Source: Pseudomonas campi (GTDB lineage Bacteria > Pseudomonadota > Gammaproteobacteria > Pseudomonadales > Pseudomonadaceae). Taken from it: a DNA stretch of 64,000 bases. Below the pieces are notes generated by a model. The model did not search any database. It was not told the origin of the DNA and worked only from the letters and a program-made list of their open reading frames with translations. Shown piece after piece: positions 34,608 to 45,728 of the stretch; position 1 is the stretch's first letter; every line of letters begins with the position of its first letter. The DNA is taken from positions 3,038,001-3,102,000 of the forward strand of contig NZ_CP053697.2 in NCBI RefSeq assembly GCF_013200955.2, written 5' to 3'. Position numbers and translations under genes: made by a program.

Positions 34608-35357
34608 TCAGTCCAACTGCTCCATGATCTCGTCGGGGATTTCCGCGTTGTGGTAGACCTCCTGCACATCATCGAGGTCTTCCAGCATGTCGATCAGCTT
34701 CATGACCTTCTTCGCAGTTTCCAGGTCAGTAACCGGCGCACTGATCGAGGGGATCATGGCGACTTCCGCCTCCTCGCCCTTGAAACCGGCTGCCGTCAGC
34801 GCCTCGTTGACCGACAGGAACTCGGCAAAACTGGTCGACACCAGCGCCGAACCGTCCTCGCCCATCTCCACGTCATCCGCACCGGCTTCCAGCGCCGCTT
34901 CCATCAAGGCATCTTCGCTGACGCCCGGAGCGAAGCTGATCTGCCCCTTGCGCTCGAACATGTAGGCCACCGAGCCATCGGTGCCAAGGTTGCCACCGCA
35001 CTTGGTGAAGGCATGCCGCACTTCGGCGGCGGTGCGGTTGCGATTGTCGGTCATGACCTCGACGATGATGGCCACGCCGCTGGGCGCATAGCCTTCGTAG
35101 CTGAACTCGACGACATTGTCGGCTTCGTTGTTGCCGGCACCGCGGGCAATCGCCCGGTCGATCACGTCACGTGACATGTTGGCGGTCAGCGCCTTGTCCA
35201 CGGCCAGGCGCAGGCGCGGATTATCCGCCGGCAACGGGCCGCCATGCTTGGCCGCGACGGTCAGCTCACGAATCAGTTTGGTGAAGATCTTGCCGCGCTT
35301 GGCGTCCTGACGCCCTTTGCGGTGCCTGATGTTGGCCCACTTGGAATGACCAGCCAT
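34608..35357 (-). CDS. yebC: YebC/PmpR family regulator
   Basis: A 249-aa cytoplasmic protein beginning [20 protein letters not shown], the family signature. Three-domain YebC architecture. In P. aeruginosa the same-locus gene (PmpR) represses the quinolone-signal regulator pqsR; other YebC proteins aid translation of proline-rich stretches. Between aspS and ruvC as in PAO1. Confidence 0.95.
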   Translation of the reverse strand: MAGHSKWANIRHRKGRQDAKRGKIFTKLIRELTVAAKHGGPLPADNPRLRLAVDKALTANMSRDVIDRAIARGAGNNEADNVVEFSYEGYAPSGVAIIVEVMTDNRNRTAAEVRHAFTKCGGNLGTDGSVAYMFERKGQISFAPGVSEDALMEAALEAGADDVEMGEDGSALVSTSFAEFLSVNEALTAAGFKGEEAEVAMIPSISAPVTDLETAKKVMKLIDMLEDLDDVQEVYHNAEIPDEIMEQLD

Positions 35358-35418
35358 AACTCACTCCGTATTTCTCACTGAAGATTGCACGGGTATAAAA
35401 ATTCGCACCCCATAACGA

Positions 35419-35442
35419 AGAAGCCTGGAAATCCAGGCTTCT
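35419..35442 (-). terminator. Hairpin after aspS
   Basis: An 11-bp stem, AGAAGCCTGGA/TCCAGGCTTCT with a 2-nt loop, just leftward of the aspS stop. The U-tract is poor. Confidence 0.6.
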
Positions 35443-35451
35443 CGTAGCGGC

Positions 35452-37227
35452 TTATTCGGCCTTGGCTTGCTCGCGCAGACGAATATGCAGCTCGCGCAGC
35501 GCCTTGTTGTCGACCAGACCCGGGGCCTGGGTCATGACGCAGGCCGCGCTCTGGGTTTTCGGGAAGGCGATCACTTCGCGGATCGAGCTGGCGCCGGTCA
35601 TCAGCATGACCAGGCGATCCAGACCGAAGGCCAGACCACCATGGGGCGGCGCACCAAACTTCAGTGCATCGAGGAGGAAGCCGAATTTCTCCTGCTGCTC
35701 TTCTTCGCTGATGCCCAGCACGCGGAACACGGTCTGCTGCATGGCCTTGTCGTGGATACGGATCGAACCGCCACCCAGCTCGGTGCCGTTGAGCACCATG
35801 TCGTAGGCACGCGACAGCGCGGTCGCCGGGTTGGCTTCCAGCTCTTGCGGGCTGCAGCTCGGCGCAGTGAACGGGTGGTGCATGGCGGTCAGGCTGCCAT
35901 CGTCGTTTTCCTCGAACATCGGGAAGTCGACCACCCACAGCGGCGCCCACTCGCAGGTCAGCAGATTCAGGTCATGGCCGAGCTTGATGCGCAGCGCGCC
36001 CAGTGCCTCGCTGACGATCTTGGCCTTGTCGGCGCCGAAGAACACGATGTCGCCGTCAACTGCACCGACGCGATCGAGGATCACGTTGATATTGTCCAGC
36101 GGGATGTTTTTGACGATCGGCGACTGCAGGCCTTCGACGCCCTGCGCGCGCTCGTTGACCTTGATGTAGGCCAGGCCCTTGGCGCCGTAGATGCCGACGA
36201 ACTTGGTGTAGTCGTCGATCTGCTTGCGCGGCATGCTCGCCCCACCCGGTACGCGCAGCGCAGTCACGCGGCACTTGGGGTCGTTGGCCGGACCGGCAAA
36301 CACCTTGAAGTCGACGTCCTTGAGCTGGTCTTCCACATCCACCAGCTCCAGCGGGATGCGCAGGTCCGGCTTGTCCGAACCGAAGCGACGCATGGCCTCG
36401 GCCAGGGTCATGTGCGGCAGCTCGCCGAACTCCACATCCAGCACTTCTTTGAACAGGTTGCGGATCATGGTCTCGGTGATGCCCATGATGTCTTTTTCAT
36501 CGAGGAAGCTGGTCTCGATGTCGATCTGGGTGAATTCCGGCTGGCGGTCGGCACGCAGGTCTTCGTCGCGGAAGCACTTGGCGATCTGGTAGTAGCGGTC
36601 GAAGCCGGCCACCATCAGCAGTTGCTTGAACAGCTGCGGCGACTGCGGCAGGGCGAAGAAGCTGCCGGCGTGGGTGCGGCTCGGCACCAGGTAGTCGCGC
36701 GCGCCTTCCGGAGTGGCACGAGTGAGGATCGGCGTTTCCACATCGAGGAAGCCATTCTCGTCCAGGTAGCGACGGATGCTCGAGGTGATGCGCGAACGCA
36801 GCTTGAGCTTCTCGGCCATTTCCGGGCGACGCAGGTCGATGAAGCGGTAGCGCAGGCGGGTTTCTTCGCCAACGTCGGTGTATTCGTTGAGCGGGAACGG
36901 CGGGGTTTCCGCTTCGTTGAGCACTTCCAGCTCGTAACCCAGCACTTCGATGGCGCCGGAGGCCATGTTGGCGTTACGCGCGCCTTCGGGGCGCAGGCGT
37001 ACCTTGCCGGTGATCTTGACCACGTACTCGCTGCGCACGCGGTCGGCCTTGGCGAAGGTCTCGGCGCGATCCGGGTCGAACACCACCTGGGCCAGACCTT
37101 CACGGTCACGGATATCGAGGAAGATCACGCCACCGTGGTCACGACGACGATGGACCCAACCGCAAAGGGTGATTTCCTGACCGTCCAGGCTCTCGTTCAA
37201 CTGGCCGCAATAGTGGCTGCGCATCAT
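35452..37227 (-). CDS. aspS: Aspartyl-tRNA synthetase (probably non-discriminating)
   Basis: A 591-aa class IIb synthetase. N-terminal OB domain ([20 protein letters not shown]), motif 2 [20 protein letters not shown], bacterial insertion (about 290-420), motif 3 [15 protein letters not shown]. In pseudomonads this enzyme also charges tRNA-Asn and works with GatCAB, since AsnRS is absent; that property is from the family, not visible here. Start at 37227. Confidence 0.97.
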   Translation of the reverse strand: MMRSHYCGQLNESLDGQEITLCGWVHRRRDHGGVIFLDIRDREGLAQVVFDPDRAETFAKADRVRSEYVVKITGKVRLRPEGARNANMASGAIEVLGYELEVLNEAETPPFPLNEYTDVGEETRLRYRFIDLRRPEMAEKLKLRSRITSSIRRYLDENGFLDVETPILTRATPEGARDYLVPSRTHAGSFFALPQSPQLFKQLLMVAGFDRYYQIAKCFRDEDLRADRQPEFTQIDIETSFLDEKDIMGITETMIRNLFKEVLDVEFGELPHMTLAEAMRRFGSDKPDLRIPLELVDVEDQLKDVDFKVFAGPANDPKCRVTALRVPGGASMPRKQIDDYTKFVGIYGAKGLAYIKVNERAQGVEGLQSPIVKNIPLDNINVILDRVGAVDGDIVFFGADKAKIVSEALGALRIKLGHDLNLLTCEWAPLWVVDFPMFEENDDGSLTAMHHPFTAPSCSPQELEANPATALSRAYDMVLNGTELGGGSIRIHDKAMQQTVFRVLGISEEEQQEKFGFLLDALKFGAPPHGGLAFGLDRLVMLMTGASSIREVIAFPKTQSAACVMTQAPGLVDNKALRELHIRLREQAKAE

Positions 37228-37532
37228 GATGGTGGTTCGCTTCTCTAATCAGTCTTGAATTCGTCGGGGCGGCCAACTGGCGGCGCCGGGGCCGTTTACA
37301 CAGCACTCGTAAGCCGCGCGGGGCTTGCCACAAGGGCCAGAACGAGCATTTTCTTCAATTCGGACGCGGAGCAGGTCAAGCAATCGACCAGCGGTGCAGC
37401 AGGCAGGCGCATGCCCGCATCCGGGGCAAGGGGCGGGATTATATATGGTTAATTGCCACCGCGCAGCCGCCCGCCCCGCCGCTTTCGCCACTGCTTTCTA
37501 TACTGTCGGTTCAGCCCCTGCGGAGACCTGAC
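37228..37532. other. Divergent promoter region aspS / HPt-HD gene
   Basis: About 305 bp with no gene. A perfect TATAAT on the minus strand (37438-37443) in an AT-rich patch is the best -10 for aspS, though its -35 is weak, and it implies a leader of about 200 nt. Confidence 0.5.
37438..37443 (-). promoter_or_regulatory. Candidate -10 box for aspS
   Basis: TATAAT on the minus strand within ATATATAATCC. The GC-rich sequence 16-17 bp upstream is a poor -35 hexamer. Confidence 0.35.
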
Positions 37533-38651
37533 ATGGCCACGCCACGCCCTGCCGACCTTTCCAGCGACCTGCTGGATGATTTTCGCCTCGACACGGCCGA
37601 GCAATTGCCCCGCTGCGAGCAACTGCTGATCGAACTGGAGCGCCACCCCCAGGACAACGCCCGGCTGCGCGAGCTGTTTCGGGTGGTCCACACGCTCAAG
37701 GGCAACCTGGGCTACGTCGAGCTGAACAGCTTGCTGCCTCTACCCCAGGCCATGGAAGACGTGCTGGCGCAACTGCGCGAAGGCGAACTGGAGTTCGACA
37801 GCCTGCTGGGCGATATCCTCCTGCTCAGCCTCGATCACCTGCGCAGCCTGATCGACGAAGCCCTCGGCGGTGCACCTGCCGCGCTCGACCCGCGCGCCTT
37901 CAACAGCCTGTGCCAGGCCCTACAAGCACTAGCAGCAGCCCCGGCGGCACGGCAAACGGAAATCCGCCGCACCCTGCTACAACACCTGGACCCTGCTACC
38001 CGCTTGCAACCCGTGGAGTTGCCGAGCCAGTCGCACACCCACAAGCTGCTCGCCGAGCACGGCATCGCAGCCGATGCGGACCTGCTGTTTTTCAGCGAGC
38101 TGATGGAAGCCGGCGAGCATCGCTCGCATTACTGGCATGGCCGCGGTCAGCGCCTACTCAGCCTGGCCCTGGGCATGAATGCGGCGGCAGGCGAACCGGT
38201 AGAACCGGCACAACTGGCAGCGGCCGTCTGCCTGCACGACCTGGGCATGGCCTTTCTGCCGCTCGACCTGCTGCACAAGGAAGAACACCTGAGCCGCGAG
38301 GAACGCCGACAGATGCAGGCCCACCCACGCCAGGCCTATGACATGCTCAAACGCATGCCAACCTGGGCCAGTGCGGCAGAAATCATCCTGCAGCACCAGG
38401 AACACGCGGACGGCAGCGGCTATCCGAAAGGCTTGCGCGAGAGCGAAATCCACCCTGGCGCACTGATCCTCAATATCGCCGACACCTTCGACGCGCGCAC
38501 CCATGAGCGCGCCCACCAGACCCTGAGCAAGCGCCCGCGGCTGCGCGCCATATTGGAGATCAACAACCTGGCCAACAGGCAGTTCAGCGTCCACTGGGTC
38601 GATGTATTCAACCGCACACTGCAGCAGCACCCGGAACTGGCGCGCCTCTGA
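37533..38651 (+). CDS. HPt domain fused to HD-GYP-type domain
   Basis: A 372-aa cytoplasmic protein. An N-terminal histidine phosphotransfer domain with FRVVHTLKGNLGYV (His near residue 52) is followed by a linker and an HD-GYP-like domain with LHDLGMAFLP and HQEHADGSGYPKGL, then LILNIADTFDA. The HD pair and GYP are present, but the usual HDIGK is HDLGM, so phosphodiesterase activity on c-di-GMP is uncertain. No receiver domain is fused; a phosphorelay must come from elsewhere. GGAG precedes the ATG. Confidence 0.88.
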   Translation: MATPRPADLSSDLLDDFRLDTAEQLPRCEQLLIELERHPQDNARLRELFRVVHTLKGNLGYVELNSLLPLPQAMEDVLAQLREGELEFDSLLGDILLLSLDHLRSLIDEALGGAPAALDPRAFNSLCQALQALAAAPAARQTEIRRTLLQHLDPATRLQPVELPSQSHTHKLLAEHGIAADADLLFFSELMEAGEHRSHYWHGRGQRLLSLALGMNAAAGEPVEPAQLAAAVCLHDLGMAFLPLDLLHKEEHLSREERRQMQAHPRQAYDMLKRMPTWASAAEIILQHQEHADGSGYPKGLRESEIHPGALILNIADTFDARTHERAHQTLSKRPRLRAILEINNLANRQFSVHWVDVFNRTLQQHPELARL

Positions 38652-38791
38652 AAGTCCCAACACATGCAGCGTTATAGACCCAGAACATCGCCTCTATTGA
38701 TATAAGCCAAGGTCGCACCGGGATGCCCCATGATAGGCTCGAACCATTACGGGGAGCGTCTACCCCGGCCACCCGAGAGGAGAAGCAAGAA

Positions 38792-39262
38792 ATGGAAATC
38801 AACATCGGTATCGCCGAACAGGACCGCGCCGCCATCGCCGAAGGGCTGTCCCGCCTGCTGGCGGACACCTACACCCTGTACCTGAAGACCCATAACTTCC
38901 ACTGGAACGTGACCGGCCCGATGTTCAACACCCTGCACCTGATGTTCGAGGCGCAGTACACCGAACTTGCACTGGCCGTCGACCTGATCGCCGAGCGCAT
39001 CCGCGCCCTCGGCTTTCCTGCGCCAGGCACCTACGCCGCCTATGCTCGCCTGTCGTCGATCAAGGAAGAAGAAGGCGTGCCGGGCGCCCAGGACATGATC
39101 AAGCTGTTGGTTCAAGGCCAGGAGGCCGTGGTGCGCACCGCGCGCGGCATCTTCCCGCTGCTGGAAAAAGTCAGCGACGAGCCGACTGCGGACCTGCTCA
39201 CCCAGCGCATGCAGGTGCACGAAAAGACCGCCTGGATGCTGCGCAGCCTGCTGGCCGCCTGA
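38792..39262 (+). CDS. dps: Dps-family DNA-binding ferritin-like protein
   Basis: A 156-aa protein. The ferroxidase motif is clear: [20 protein letters not shown] then [20 protein letters not shown]. Dps dodecamers oxidise and store iron with H2O2 and protect DNA. The ATG at 38792 is chosen over the upstream in-frame ATG at 38723 because MEINIGI is the natural N-terminus and GGAG lies before it. Same position as PA0962. Confidence 0.93.
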   Translation: MEINIGIAEQDRAAIAEGLSRLLADTYTLYLKTHNFHWNVTGPMFNTLHLMFEAQYTELALAVDLIAERIRALGFPAPGTYAAYARLSSIKEEEGVPGAQDMIKLLVQGQEAVVRTARGIFPLLEKVSDEPTADLLTQRMQVHEKTAWMLRSLLAA

Positions 39263-39374
39263 TACTCTGCGAGCAGGAGAGCAAATGCCCGGCCAGACCG
39301 GGCCTTTTACCAGGCGCAACCGCGCTGCCTAATCTAATCTTTGCCTATTCGCCCACCTTGCCACAGTGACGTGC

Positions 39375-40442
39375 ATGAGCCAGCCGCCAAAAGCTCCTTC
39401 CATTCTCGAACTTTTCCCGGAAGAGACCCGTGAAGCTGCGGCGCTGCTCAAACAGGCCGTGCCGCACATGATGCGCCACGATATTCCGCCGAATCCGATG
39501 CACTACGCGCTCTGGTACACCTACAGCAGGGGCCTGGAGCCGGACCTGAATCGGCGCCTGGACAAGATCGTCAAGGACTTCGACAGCTTCCCCCCGGAAA
39601 GCGCGCTCAAATTGTTCCGCGACTTCATCATCCGCGGTGAAATCGAAGATGCCCGCGCCGGACAGCAACAAGTAATGGATCTGGTCGACGACATCGAAGT
39701 CGATGTGTCGCACAGCGTGACCGGCAGCCAGCATTACCAAAACAGCCTGACCCTGGGCCTGGCCGCACTGCAGGAGCCCGTCACCGAAGACCTGCCAAAC
39801 GTACTCAGCGACCTGCAGCAAAGCACCCAGGAAATGCAGGAGCAGCAGGAGAAGTTCCTCTACCGCCTGCGCGCCGCCCAAGCCGAAATCCAACACCTGC
39901 GCAGCCAGCTGGAACGAGCGCATATTGCCGCGACCCTGGACAGCCTGACCAACGTCTTCAACCGCCACGCTTTTACCCGCCTGCTCGAGCAGGCACTGAG
40001 CACCGACCAGCACGGCCTGGCCCTGGTCATGCTCGACATCGACCACTTCAAGCTGTTCAACGACCAGTACGGCCACCCCCTGGGCGACCGCGTGCTGCAG
40101 CATGTCGGCCAGTTAATGCGCGATCTACTGCCACCTCGCGGGGTAGCCGCCCGCTACGGCGGCGAAGAGTTTTGCGTCATCCTGCGCGACTGTTTCGACC
40201 TGCACAGCGCCCATATTTTTGCCGAACAACTGCGTCAGAAAATCCAGGCACTGCGCATCAAGGTACGCAGTACCGACAAGATTCTCGACACGGTCACCGC
40301 CTCTTTCGGCCTGGCGCTGGCGAACAACAGTGACACCTTCGAAAGCCTGCTGACCCGGGCCGACGACGCCCTCTACCAGGCCAAACGCAATGGCCGCAAT
40401 CAGATCCACCCCGCCACCCCGGAAACTGCGCTAAGCGCATGA
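39375..40442 (+). CDS. Diguanylate cyclase (GGDEF)
   Basis: A 355-aa soluble protein: an N-terminal alpha-helical region (about 1-175, with coiled coil LSDLQQSTQEMQEQQEKFLY) and a C-terminal GGDEF domain (about 185-345) with signature RYGGEEFCVIL, so active c-di-GMP synthesis is expected. No RxxD inhibitory site is evident at the usual place. Start taken at the ATG (39375); a GTG at 39366 is possible. Confidence 0.9.
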   Translation: MSQPPKAPSILELFPEETREAAALLKQAVPHMMRHDIPPNPMHYALWYTYSRGLEPDLNRRLDKIVKDFDSFPPESALKLFRDFIIRGEIEDARAGQQQVMDLVDDIEVDVSHSVTGSQHYQNSLTLGLAALQEPVTEDLPNVLSDLQQSTQEMQEQQEKFLYRLRAAQAEIQHLRSQLERAHIAATLDSLTNVFNRHAFTRLLEQALSTDQHGLALVMLDIDHFKLFNDQYGHPLGDRVLQHVGQLMRDLLPPRGVAARYGGEEFCVILRDCFDLHSAHIFAEQLRQKIQALRIKVRSTDKILDTVTASFGLALANNSDTFESLLTRADDALYQAKRNGRNQIHPATPETALSA

Positions 40443-40612
40443 TTTGAGTAGCCATCCGCTTTGCGGTTAAATACGCCCGTGTTGCACGGCCCTGAGCTAC
40501 CGCAACATAGGCGGGATCACCCCCGCTTCACCCCTGCCCACTCAATACCCGGGCACCGCGCAACACATCGCTCGTCCTTTTTTGCCAGCGTTTAACAGTG
40601 AGTTCATTGAAC

Positions 40613-41218
40613 ATGTTGAAGATTGTCCATCTGTTTACGGGCGTCACCGCCCTGCTGCTTTCCTTCATTCCCAGCCTGCACCCTGACGCTCTGCCCTATC
40701 TGCAACAGGCTGACGCGCTATACCTCGCCCTTCTCGGCATGAGCAATCTGCTTGTCGCCCCCCTGCTGACACTCCGCCAACCCGGCATGCGCAATCAGTT
40801 GCAGACACTGGTTTCTCTCCTGCTGGTGCTGGCCGTACTGCTTCAAGCCCTGGTACTGCTGGCCCCGCTGCCACTGGTAAGCGGTCAACCGGCAATTCTG
40901 CTCAGCCTGACTGCTGCCGCCCTGGCCGTGGCACTGCACCTTGGCATCCATTGCAAGCTGCGTCAGAAGCTGTCGGCAGCCATGCCCCAGGATCTGGGCA
41001 ACCGCGAAACCGGCACCGTGAAGTGGTTCAATACCTCCAAAGGCTTCGGCTTTATCTCGCGCGACATGGGCGAAGATATCTTCGTGCACTTCCGCGCCAT
41101 CCGTGGCGAAGGTCACCGCATCCTGGTCGAAGGCCAGCGCGTGGAGTTCTCGGTCATGCAGCGTGACAAGGGACTGCAAGCAGAAGACGTTATTGCCGCA
41201 CTACCCAGCCGCCGCTGA
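40613..41218 (+). CDS. Membrane-anchored cold-shock-domain protein
   Basis: A 201-aa protein: four membrane segments (about residues 3-20, 34-55, 63-88, 98-118) and then a full cold-shock domain (about 135-200) with RNP1-like [18 protein letters not shown] and RNP2-like DIFVHFRAI. Such fusions place a nucleic-acid-binding domain at the inner membrane; its role is unknown. The ATG at 40613 is used; a GTG at 40598 is in frame. It matches the PA0961 position. Confidence 0.85.
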   Translation: MLKIVHLFTGVTALLLSFIPSLHPDALPYLQQADALYLALLGMSNLLVAPLLTLRQPGMRNQLQTLVSLLLVLAVLLQALVLLAPLPLVSGQPAILLSLTAAALAVALHLGIHCKLRQKLSAAMPQDLGNRETGTVKWFNTSKGFGFISRDMGEDIFVHFRAIRGEGHRILVEGQRVEFSVMQRDKGLQAEDVIAALPSRR

Positions 41219-41220
41219 AG

Positions 41221-41336
41221 CGACAGCAATAAAAATGGCCTCGGAATGCTCATTTACAGCTCGTAAACTGCGCTTCCTCGGCCATTTTTGCCTTGTCCGG
41301 CTCTAATTCAGAAGATCGTAAACGGGTCCTGAACTG
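41221..41336 (+). repeat. MITE-like family B, copy 1
   Basis: Carries TGCTCATTTACAGCTCGTAA, ACTGCGCTTCCTCGGCC and GGCTCTAATTCAGAAGATCG, ending CGGGTCCTGA. The AAAAATGGCC / GGCCATTTTT pair inside makes a hairpin that may also end the preceding transcript. Confidence 0.6.
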
Positions 41337-41487
41337 CGCAAAAAGCTGCCTAACTGTCGGCTTTGGCTGACAGACAGCCGCCAGAAAGCCCCTTATCCTG
41401 CCGCCATCTGAGCGTCGGGTGCCTTCAGTAAGGTCGTCAGCAGGATGCTGACGCGAGGCCCCGGCCCTTGAGCCGTGGAGTGCAAGG

Positions 41488-42075
41488 ATGCAACAAAGTC
41501 TGGTCTGGAAACCCTGGAGCAACCCGGGCGTCGAGCACCTCAGCCTGGATATCGACAGCCACGGCATCAATGCCAGCAGCCACCTGATGCAGAGCATCCG
41601 TGGCAACAGCATTGCCGCCACCTACGTGCTCAAGTGTGATGTGCGCTGGCGCTTCCGCCGCCTCTGGCTGAAAGTCGACAACCAGGGCCAGCGCAGCCTC
41701 GATCTGCGCCGCGATATCCGCGGCCACTGGTTCCTCAACGGCGAACTGCGAGAGGACCTCGCCCAGTGCCAGCAGGTCATGCTCTCCGCCTCACCCTTTA
41801 CCCATACCCCTGCCCTGCAGCGCTGCGCCCTGGAAGTCGGCGAAAGCGAACAGCTGGACGTCGCCTACGTCGACCTGCTCAGCCTGCGCGTGGAGGCCCG
41901 CAGCCAGCGCTACCAGTACCTGCGCCAGAGCGACGGCCAGGCGCTGTACCGCAGCGAAGCGGAAGGCCATGCCGCCAGCGAACTGCTGGTCGATCAGGAC
42001 GCCCTGCTGATGCGCTCCAGCGCGGAATACCTGCGCATCAGCTCGCGCACCCTGAGCCTGAATACCCTGGTATGA
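41488..42075 (+). CDS. Putative glycolipid-binding family protein
   Basis: A 195-aa protein with no signal peptide, beginning MQQSLVWKPWSNPGVEHLSL. Its repeated aromatic/basic beta strands (RFRRLWLKVD, GHWFLNGEL) and the C-terminal RQSDGQALYRSE region resemble the putative glycolipid-binding family (DUF1089). AAGG precedes the ATG. It lies between two repeats of family B and is followed by a terminator. Confidence 0.75.
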   Translation: MQQSLVWKPWSNPGVEHLSLDIDSHGINASSHLMQSIRGNSIAATYVLKCDVRWRFRRLWLKVDNQGQRSLDLRRDIRGHWFLNGELREDLAQCQQVMLSASPFTHTPALQRCALEVGESEQLDVAYVDLLSLRVEARSQRYQYLRQSDGQALYRSEAEGHAASELLVDQDALLMRSSAEYLRISSRTLSLNTLV

Positions 42076-42102
42076 AAAAGCCCCGCAATCGCGGGGCTTT
42101 TT
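42075..42102 (+). terminator. Terminator after the glycolipid-binding gene
   Basis: A perfect 12-bp stem, AAAAAGCCCCGC/GCGGGGCTTTTT with a 4-nt loop, starting at the stop codon. Confidence 0.92.
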
Positions 42103-42118
42103 CCTCCTGAACGAGCCG

Positions 42119-42257
42119 CGAGCCTGTTTTGGGTCTTTTGAGCTAGAGCCAGGCAAGGCGCCACGACCCACGGGAGTAACAACCGCAGGCTGGCCCGAAG
42201 GGTAAGCGCCAGCGCATCAATCGGGCGAGGACGCGGAGTGTGCGAGGTGTAAATGAG
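42119..42257 (-). repeat. MITE-like family B, copy 2 (inverted)
   Basis: Starts GAGCCTGTTTTGGGTCTTTT and GAGCTAGAGCCAGGCAAGGC, the reverse complement of the end of copy 4 (63822-63855), and ends near GTAAATGAGCAG, the reverse complement of CTGCTCATTTAC. Confidence 0.6.
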
Positions 42258-42263
42258 CAGTCG

Positions 42264-42319
42264 TAGCCCGGATGCAATCCGGGAAACACACAGTTCATCT
42301 CCCGGATTGCATCCGGGCT
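42264..42319. repeat. REP pair family D, copy 1
   Basis: GTAGCCCGGATGCAATCCGG facing CCGGATTGCATCCGGGCTAC: a perfect inverted pair of about 22 bp with a short spacer. A widespread Pseudomonas REP type that starts with GTAG. Confidence 0.75.
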
Positions 42320-42402
42320 ACAACGCTGGAAAGCGGTGTTTTTCCTTGCGACCAATGCAGCGGCCGGGCAATGCGGTCATGACTTTCTGGCAACACGGAC
42401 AG

Positions 42403-42430
42403 TCCCCTCTCCCGTGAACGGGAGAGGGGA
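42403..42430. repeat. Palindromic CCCCTCTCCCGT repeat, copy 2
   Basis: Perfect 13-bp stem TCCCCTCTCCCGT/ACGGGAGAGGGGA with a 2-nt loop. Confidence 0.6.
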
Positions 42431-42446
42431 GCAAAGCGCTTAAGTC

Positions 42447-42505
42447 GTAGCCCGGATGCAATCCGGGGAACTGGCAGCTCCGCTCCCGGATTACATCCAG
42501 GCTAC
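42447..42505. repeat. REP pair family D, copy 2
   Basis: GTAGCCCGGATGCAATCCGG facing CCGGATTACATCCAGGCTAC, with two changes from the perfect pair at 42264. Confidence 0.7.
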
Positions 42506-42548
42506 CGCGCGACTGTTCAGCGCCTATTTACGGACGCCTAGGCGAAGC

Positions 42549-43592
<1,044 letters not shown>

Positions 43593-43724
43593 CTACGCAG
43601 TCCGATAGATAGGCGAAAATTTCGTTTCTCAATGCCGACAATAGAGTCTGGCTATGTGACCCGGAGTCCTATCCATGCATGGCTATACTCAATTTCATCA
43701 CCAAGCCCCAGCAGTAGACCCGTC

Positions 43725-45683
43725 ATGACTCTGCGCAAACGTCTGTTCTGGTTGTTTGGCCCCCTGCTGGTGCTGGTCCTGAGCAGCGCCTTCGTGCTCT
43801 CGCAACAGCTCATCCTCAGTCGTTTCGATCGCCAAGACAGCGTCCTGCTGGACACCGAGGTCAAACGTCTGCGCAGCCTGCTGGACGACAACCTCAAGTA
43901 CACCCTCGAGCTCGTACAGGGCTATGCAGAGTGGGATGACAGCTACGCCTTCATGCAGAATCGCAATCAGGACTTCATCCGCAGCAACATGGACACCGAA
44001 GCCATGCGCCTGCTGGACCTCGACTTTATGGTCTTCCTCGACCTGCAGGGGCGGGTTTACGCCGAACAGTGGCAGCCGCCGGATCTGCCGGAGCTGCTGG
44101 TACTCGGCGACCAGCGCCCGGACGACCATCTGTCACTGCGCGACGACATTCTCAACCTGAGCAAGCGCCTGCGGCACAACGACAGCGGCGATCTCAAAGG
44201 GCAACTCGTGCTGATACAGGGCGTGCCCGTGGTGCTGGCCACTAGCCCGATCAGCAACAGCGAAGGCAGCCTGAAGCCTCGCGGCACCCTGATCGCCGGG
44301 CACTTCATCGATGGTGAACGCGCCGAGCAACTGCAGACCCGGGTCAATGCCGTGCTGCGCCTGCTACCGCCAGACGGCACGCCGACTGGTTGGCAGCTGC
44401 GCCCCGCCCCCAGCAGCAGCCTCAATCCGGTGCACATCAGCCCACGCCGGCTGCTGGATGCCGAGCGTCAGCAGCAACTGCTGCTGTTCAGCAACAACCT
44501 CGGCGAGCCCGAGCTGCTGCTGGAGCTGACCAAGGACCGCCGCCTCTATCAGGATGGCCGCCAGACCATCGGCATTTTCCTGCTACTGAGCAGCGCCATC
44601 GGCCTGCTCGCCTGGCTGCTGATCTACCTGGGCCTGGAACGCTGGATCCTGCATCGGGTGTCGCGGATGAACCACGAGATGGCCGCCATCGGTCCGGACT
44701 CCGCGCACCAGCGCCTCAGCGACAGTGGCCGCGACGAGCTCGGCCAACTGGCGGGCGAGGCCAACCGCATGCTCGAGCGCCTGGAACAGAGCGAAGCCCG
44801 GGACCGGCAGATTCTCGATGCCATTCAGGATGGCTACTTCGAGCTGGATGCCAGCGGTGTGATCATGGCGATCAACCGCGCGCTCTGCCAGATGCTCGGC
44901 TACAGCGCCGAGGAACTGCTGCAGCACAGGTTCGACAACATCCTCAATGCCGAAGACAGCCAGCGCGCCCGCCAGCTGTTCATCCAGGCCCGCGACAGTG
45001 GCGAGAATGCCACCTTCGCCGCGCCCTTCTGTCGCCGCGATGGCAGTCTCGGCTACTACGAAACGCGCTTCTCCCTGGTCCACGACGGCCAGGGCCGCTT
45101 CAGCGGTTTCCGCGGCATCCTGCGCGACATCAGCGCCCAGGTGGCATACCAGAACCAGCTGCTCGACATGGCCTACCGCGACCCGCTGACCGGCCTGGGC
45201 AACCGCAAGGCCTTTGCCGAACAGTTGAAGAGTGCCCTGGAGCAAGCCCAGCGCCAGCAAGGTCAGCTGGCCCTGCTGTACCTCGACCTCGACCGTTTCA
45301 AGGAGGTCAACGACCGCTTCGGCCACGACACCGGCGATGCCCTGCTGCAGAAGATCGCCGAGCGCCTGCGCAATGCCATGCGCCAGCCGGATCGGGTCTA
45401 TCGCCTGGGTGGCGACGAGTTCACCCTGCTGTTGCAGGATGCCACCTGCGAGATGGCACTCAAGCTTGCCGAACGCCTGATCGCCGCCCTCAGCACGCCA
45501 CTGCAGCTGGGCGCGCAGCACATCGACTTTGTTACACCGAGTATCGGTATCGCCCTCTACCCCGAGCACGCACAGGACCCGGAGGGCCTGATCAAGTCTG
45601 CCGACAGCGCCATGTACCAGGCCAAGCGCGAGCGCAACCGGGCCTGCGTCTACCAGCCCGAAGCGCTTTCTTCAGAGTCGTAA
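43725..45683 (+). CDS. CHASE4-HAMP-PAS-GGDEF diguanylate cyclase
   Basis: A 652-aa inner-membrane sensor. N-terminal helix (RLFWLFGPLLVLVLSSAFVL), a periplasmic CHASE4-like domain (about 30-270, GYAEWDDSYAFMQNRNQDFI), a second helix (IFLLLSSAIGLLAWLLIYL), HAMP, a PAS domain (about 360-470, ILDAIQDGYFELDASGVI), and GGDEF (about 485-645) with YRLGGDEFTLLL, so active cyclase is expected. Start at the ATG 43725; the open frame continues far upstream over trxB without support. Confidence 0.92.
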   Translation: MTLRKRLFWLFGPLLVLVLSSAFVLSQQLILSRFDRQDSVLLDTEVKRLRSLLDDNLKYTLELVQGYAEWDDSYAFMQNRNQDFIRSNMDTEAMRLLDLDFMVFLDLQGRVYAEQWQPPDLPELLVLGDQRPDDHLSLRDDILNLSKRLRHNDSGDLKGQLVLIQGVPVVLATSPISNSEGSLKPRGTLIAGHFIDGERAEQLQTRVNAVLRLLPPDGTPTGWQLRPAPSSSLNPVHISPRRLLDAERQQQLLLFSNNLGEPELLLELTKDRRLYQDGRQTIGIFLLLSSAIGLLAWLLIYLGLERWILHRVSRMNHEMAAIGPDSAHQRLSDSGRDELGQLAGEANRMLERLEQSEARDRQILDAIQDGYFELDASGVIMAINRALCQMLGYSAEELLQHRFDNILNAEDSQRARQLFIQARDSGENATFAAPFCRRDGSLGYYETRFSLVHDGQGRFSGFRGILRDISAQVAYQNQLLDMAYRDPLTGLGNRKAFAEQLKSALEQAQRQQGQLALLYLDLDRFKEVNDRFGHDTGDALLQKIAERLRNAMRQPDRVYRLGGDEFTLLLQDATCEMALKLAERLIAALSTPLQLGAQHIDFVTPSIGIALYPEHAQDPEGLIKSADSAMYQAKRERNRACVYQPEALSSES

Positions 45684-45728
45684 AATCGGTAAGGTCGGCG
45701 CGTTAATCACGCCTACCGGAGCTTCACC

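Larger units (their letters stand above)
42103..42548. other. Repeat-filled interval before trxB
   Basis: No gene. In order: family B copy 2 (inverted), a 22-bp-stem REP pair, a CCCCTCTCCCGT palindrome and a second REP pair. This coincides with the left border of a block that lies elsewhere in PAO1. Confidence 0.65.

Noticed and set aside
35467..37248. 593-aa plus-strand frame opposite aspS
   Set aside because: Shadow of aspS; no motif, no ribosome site, and the minus strand is a clear synthetase.
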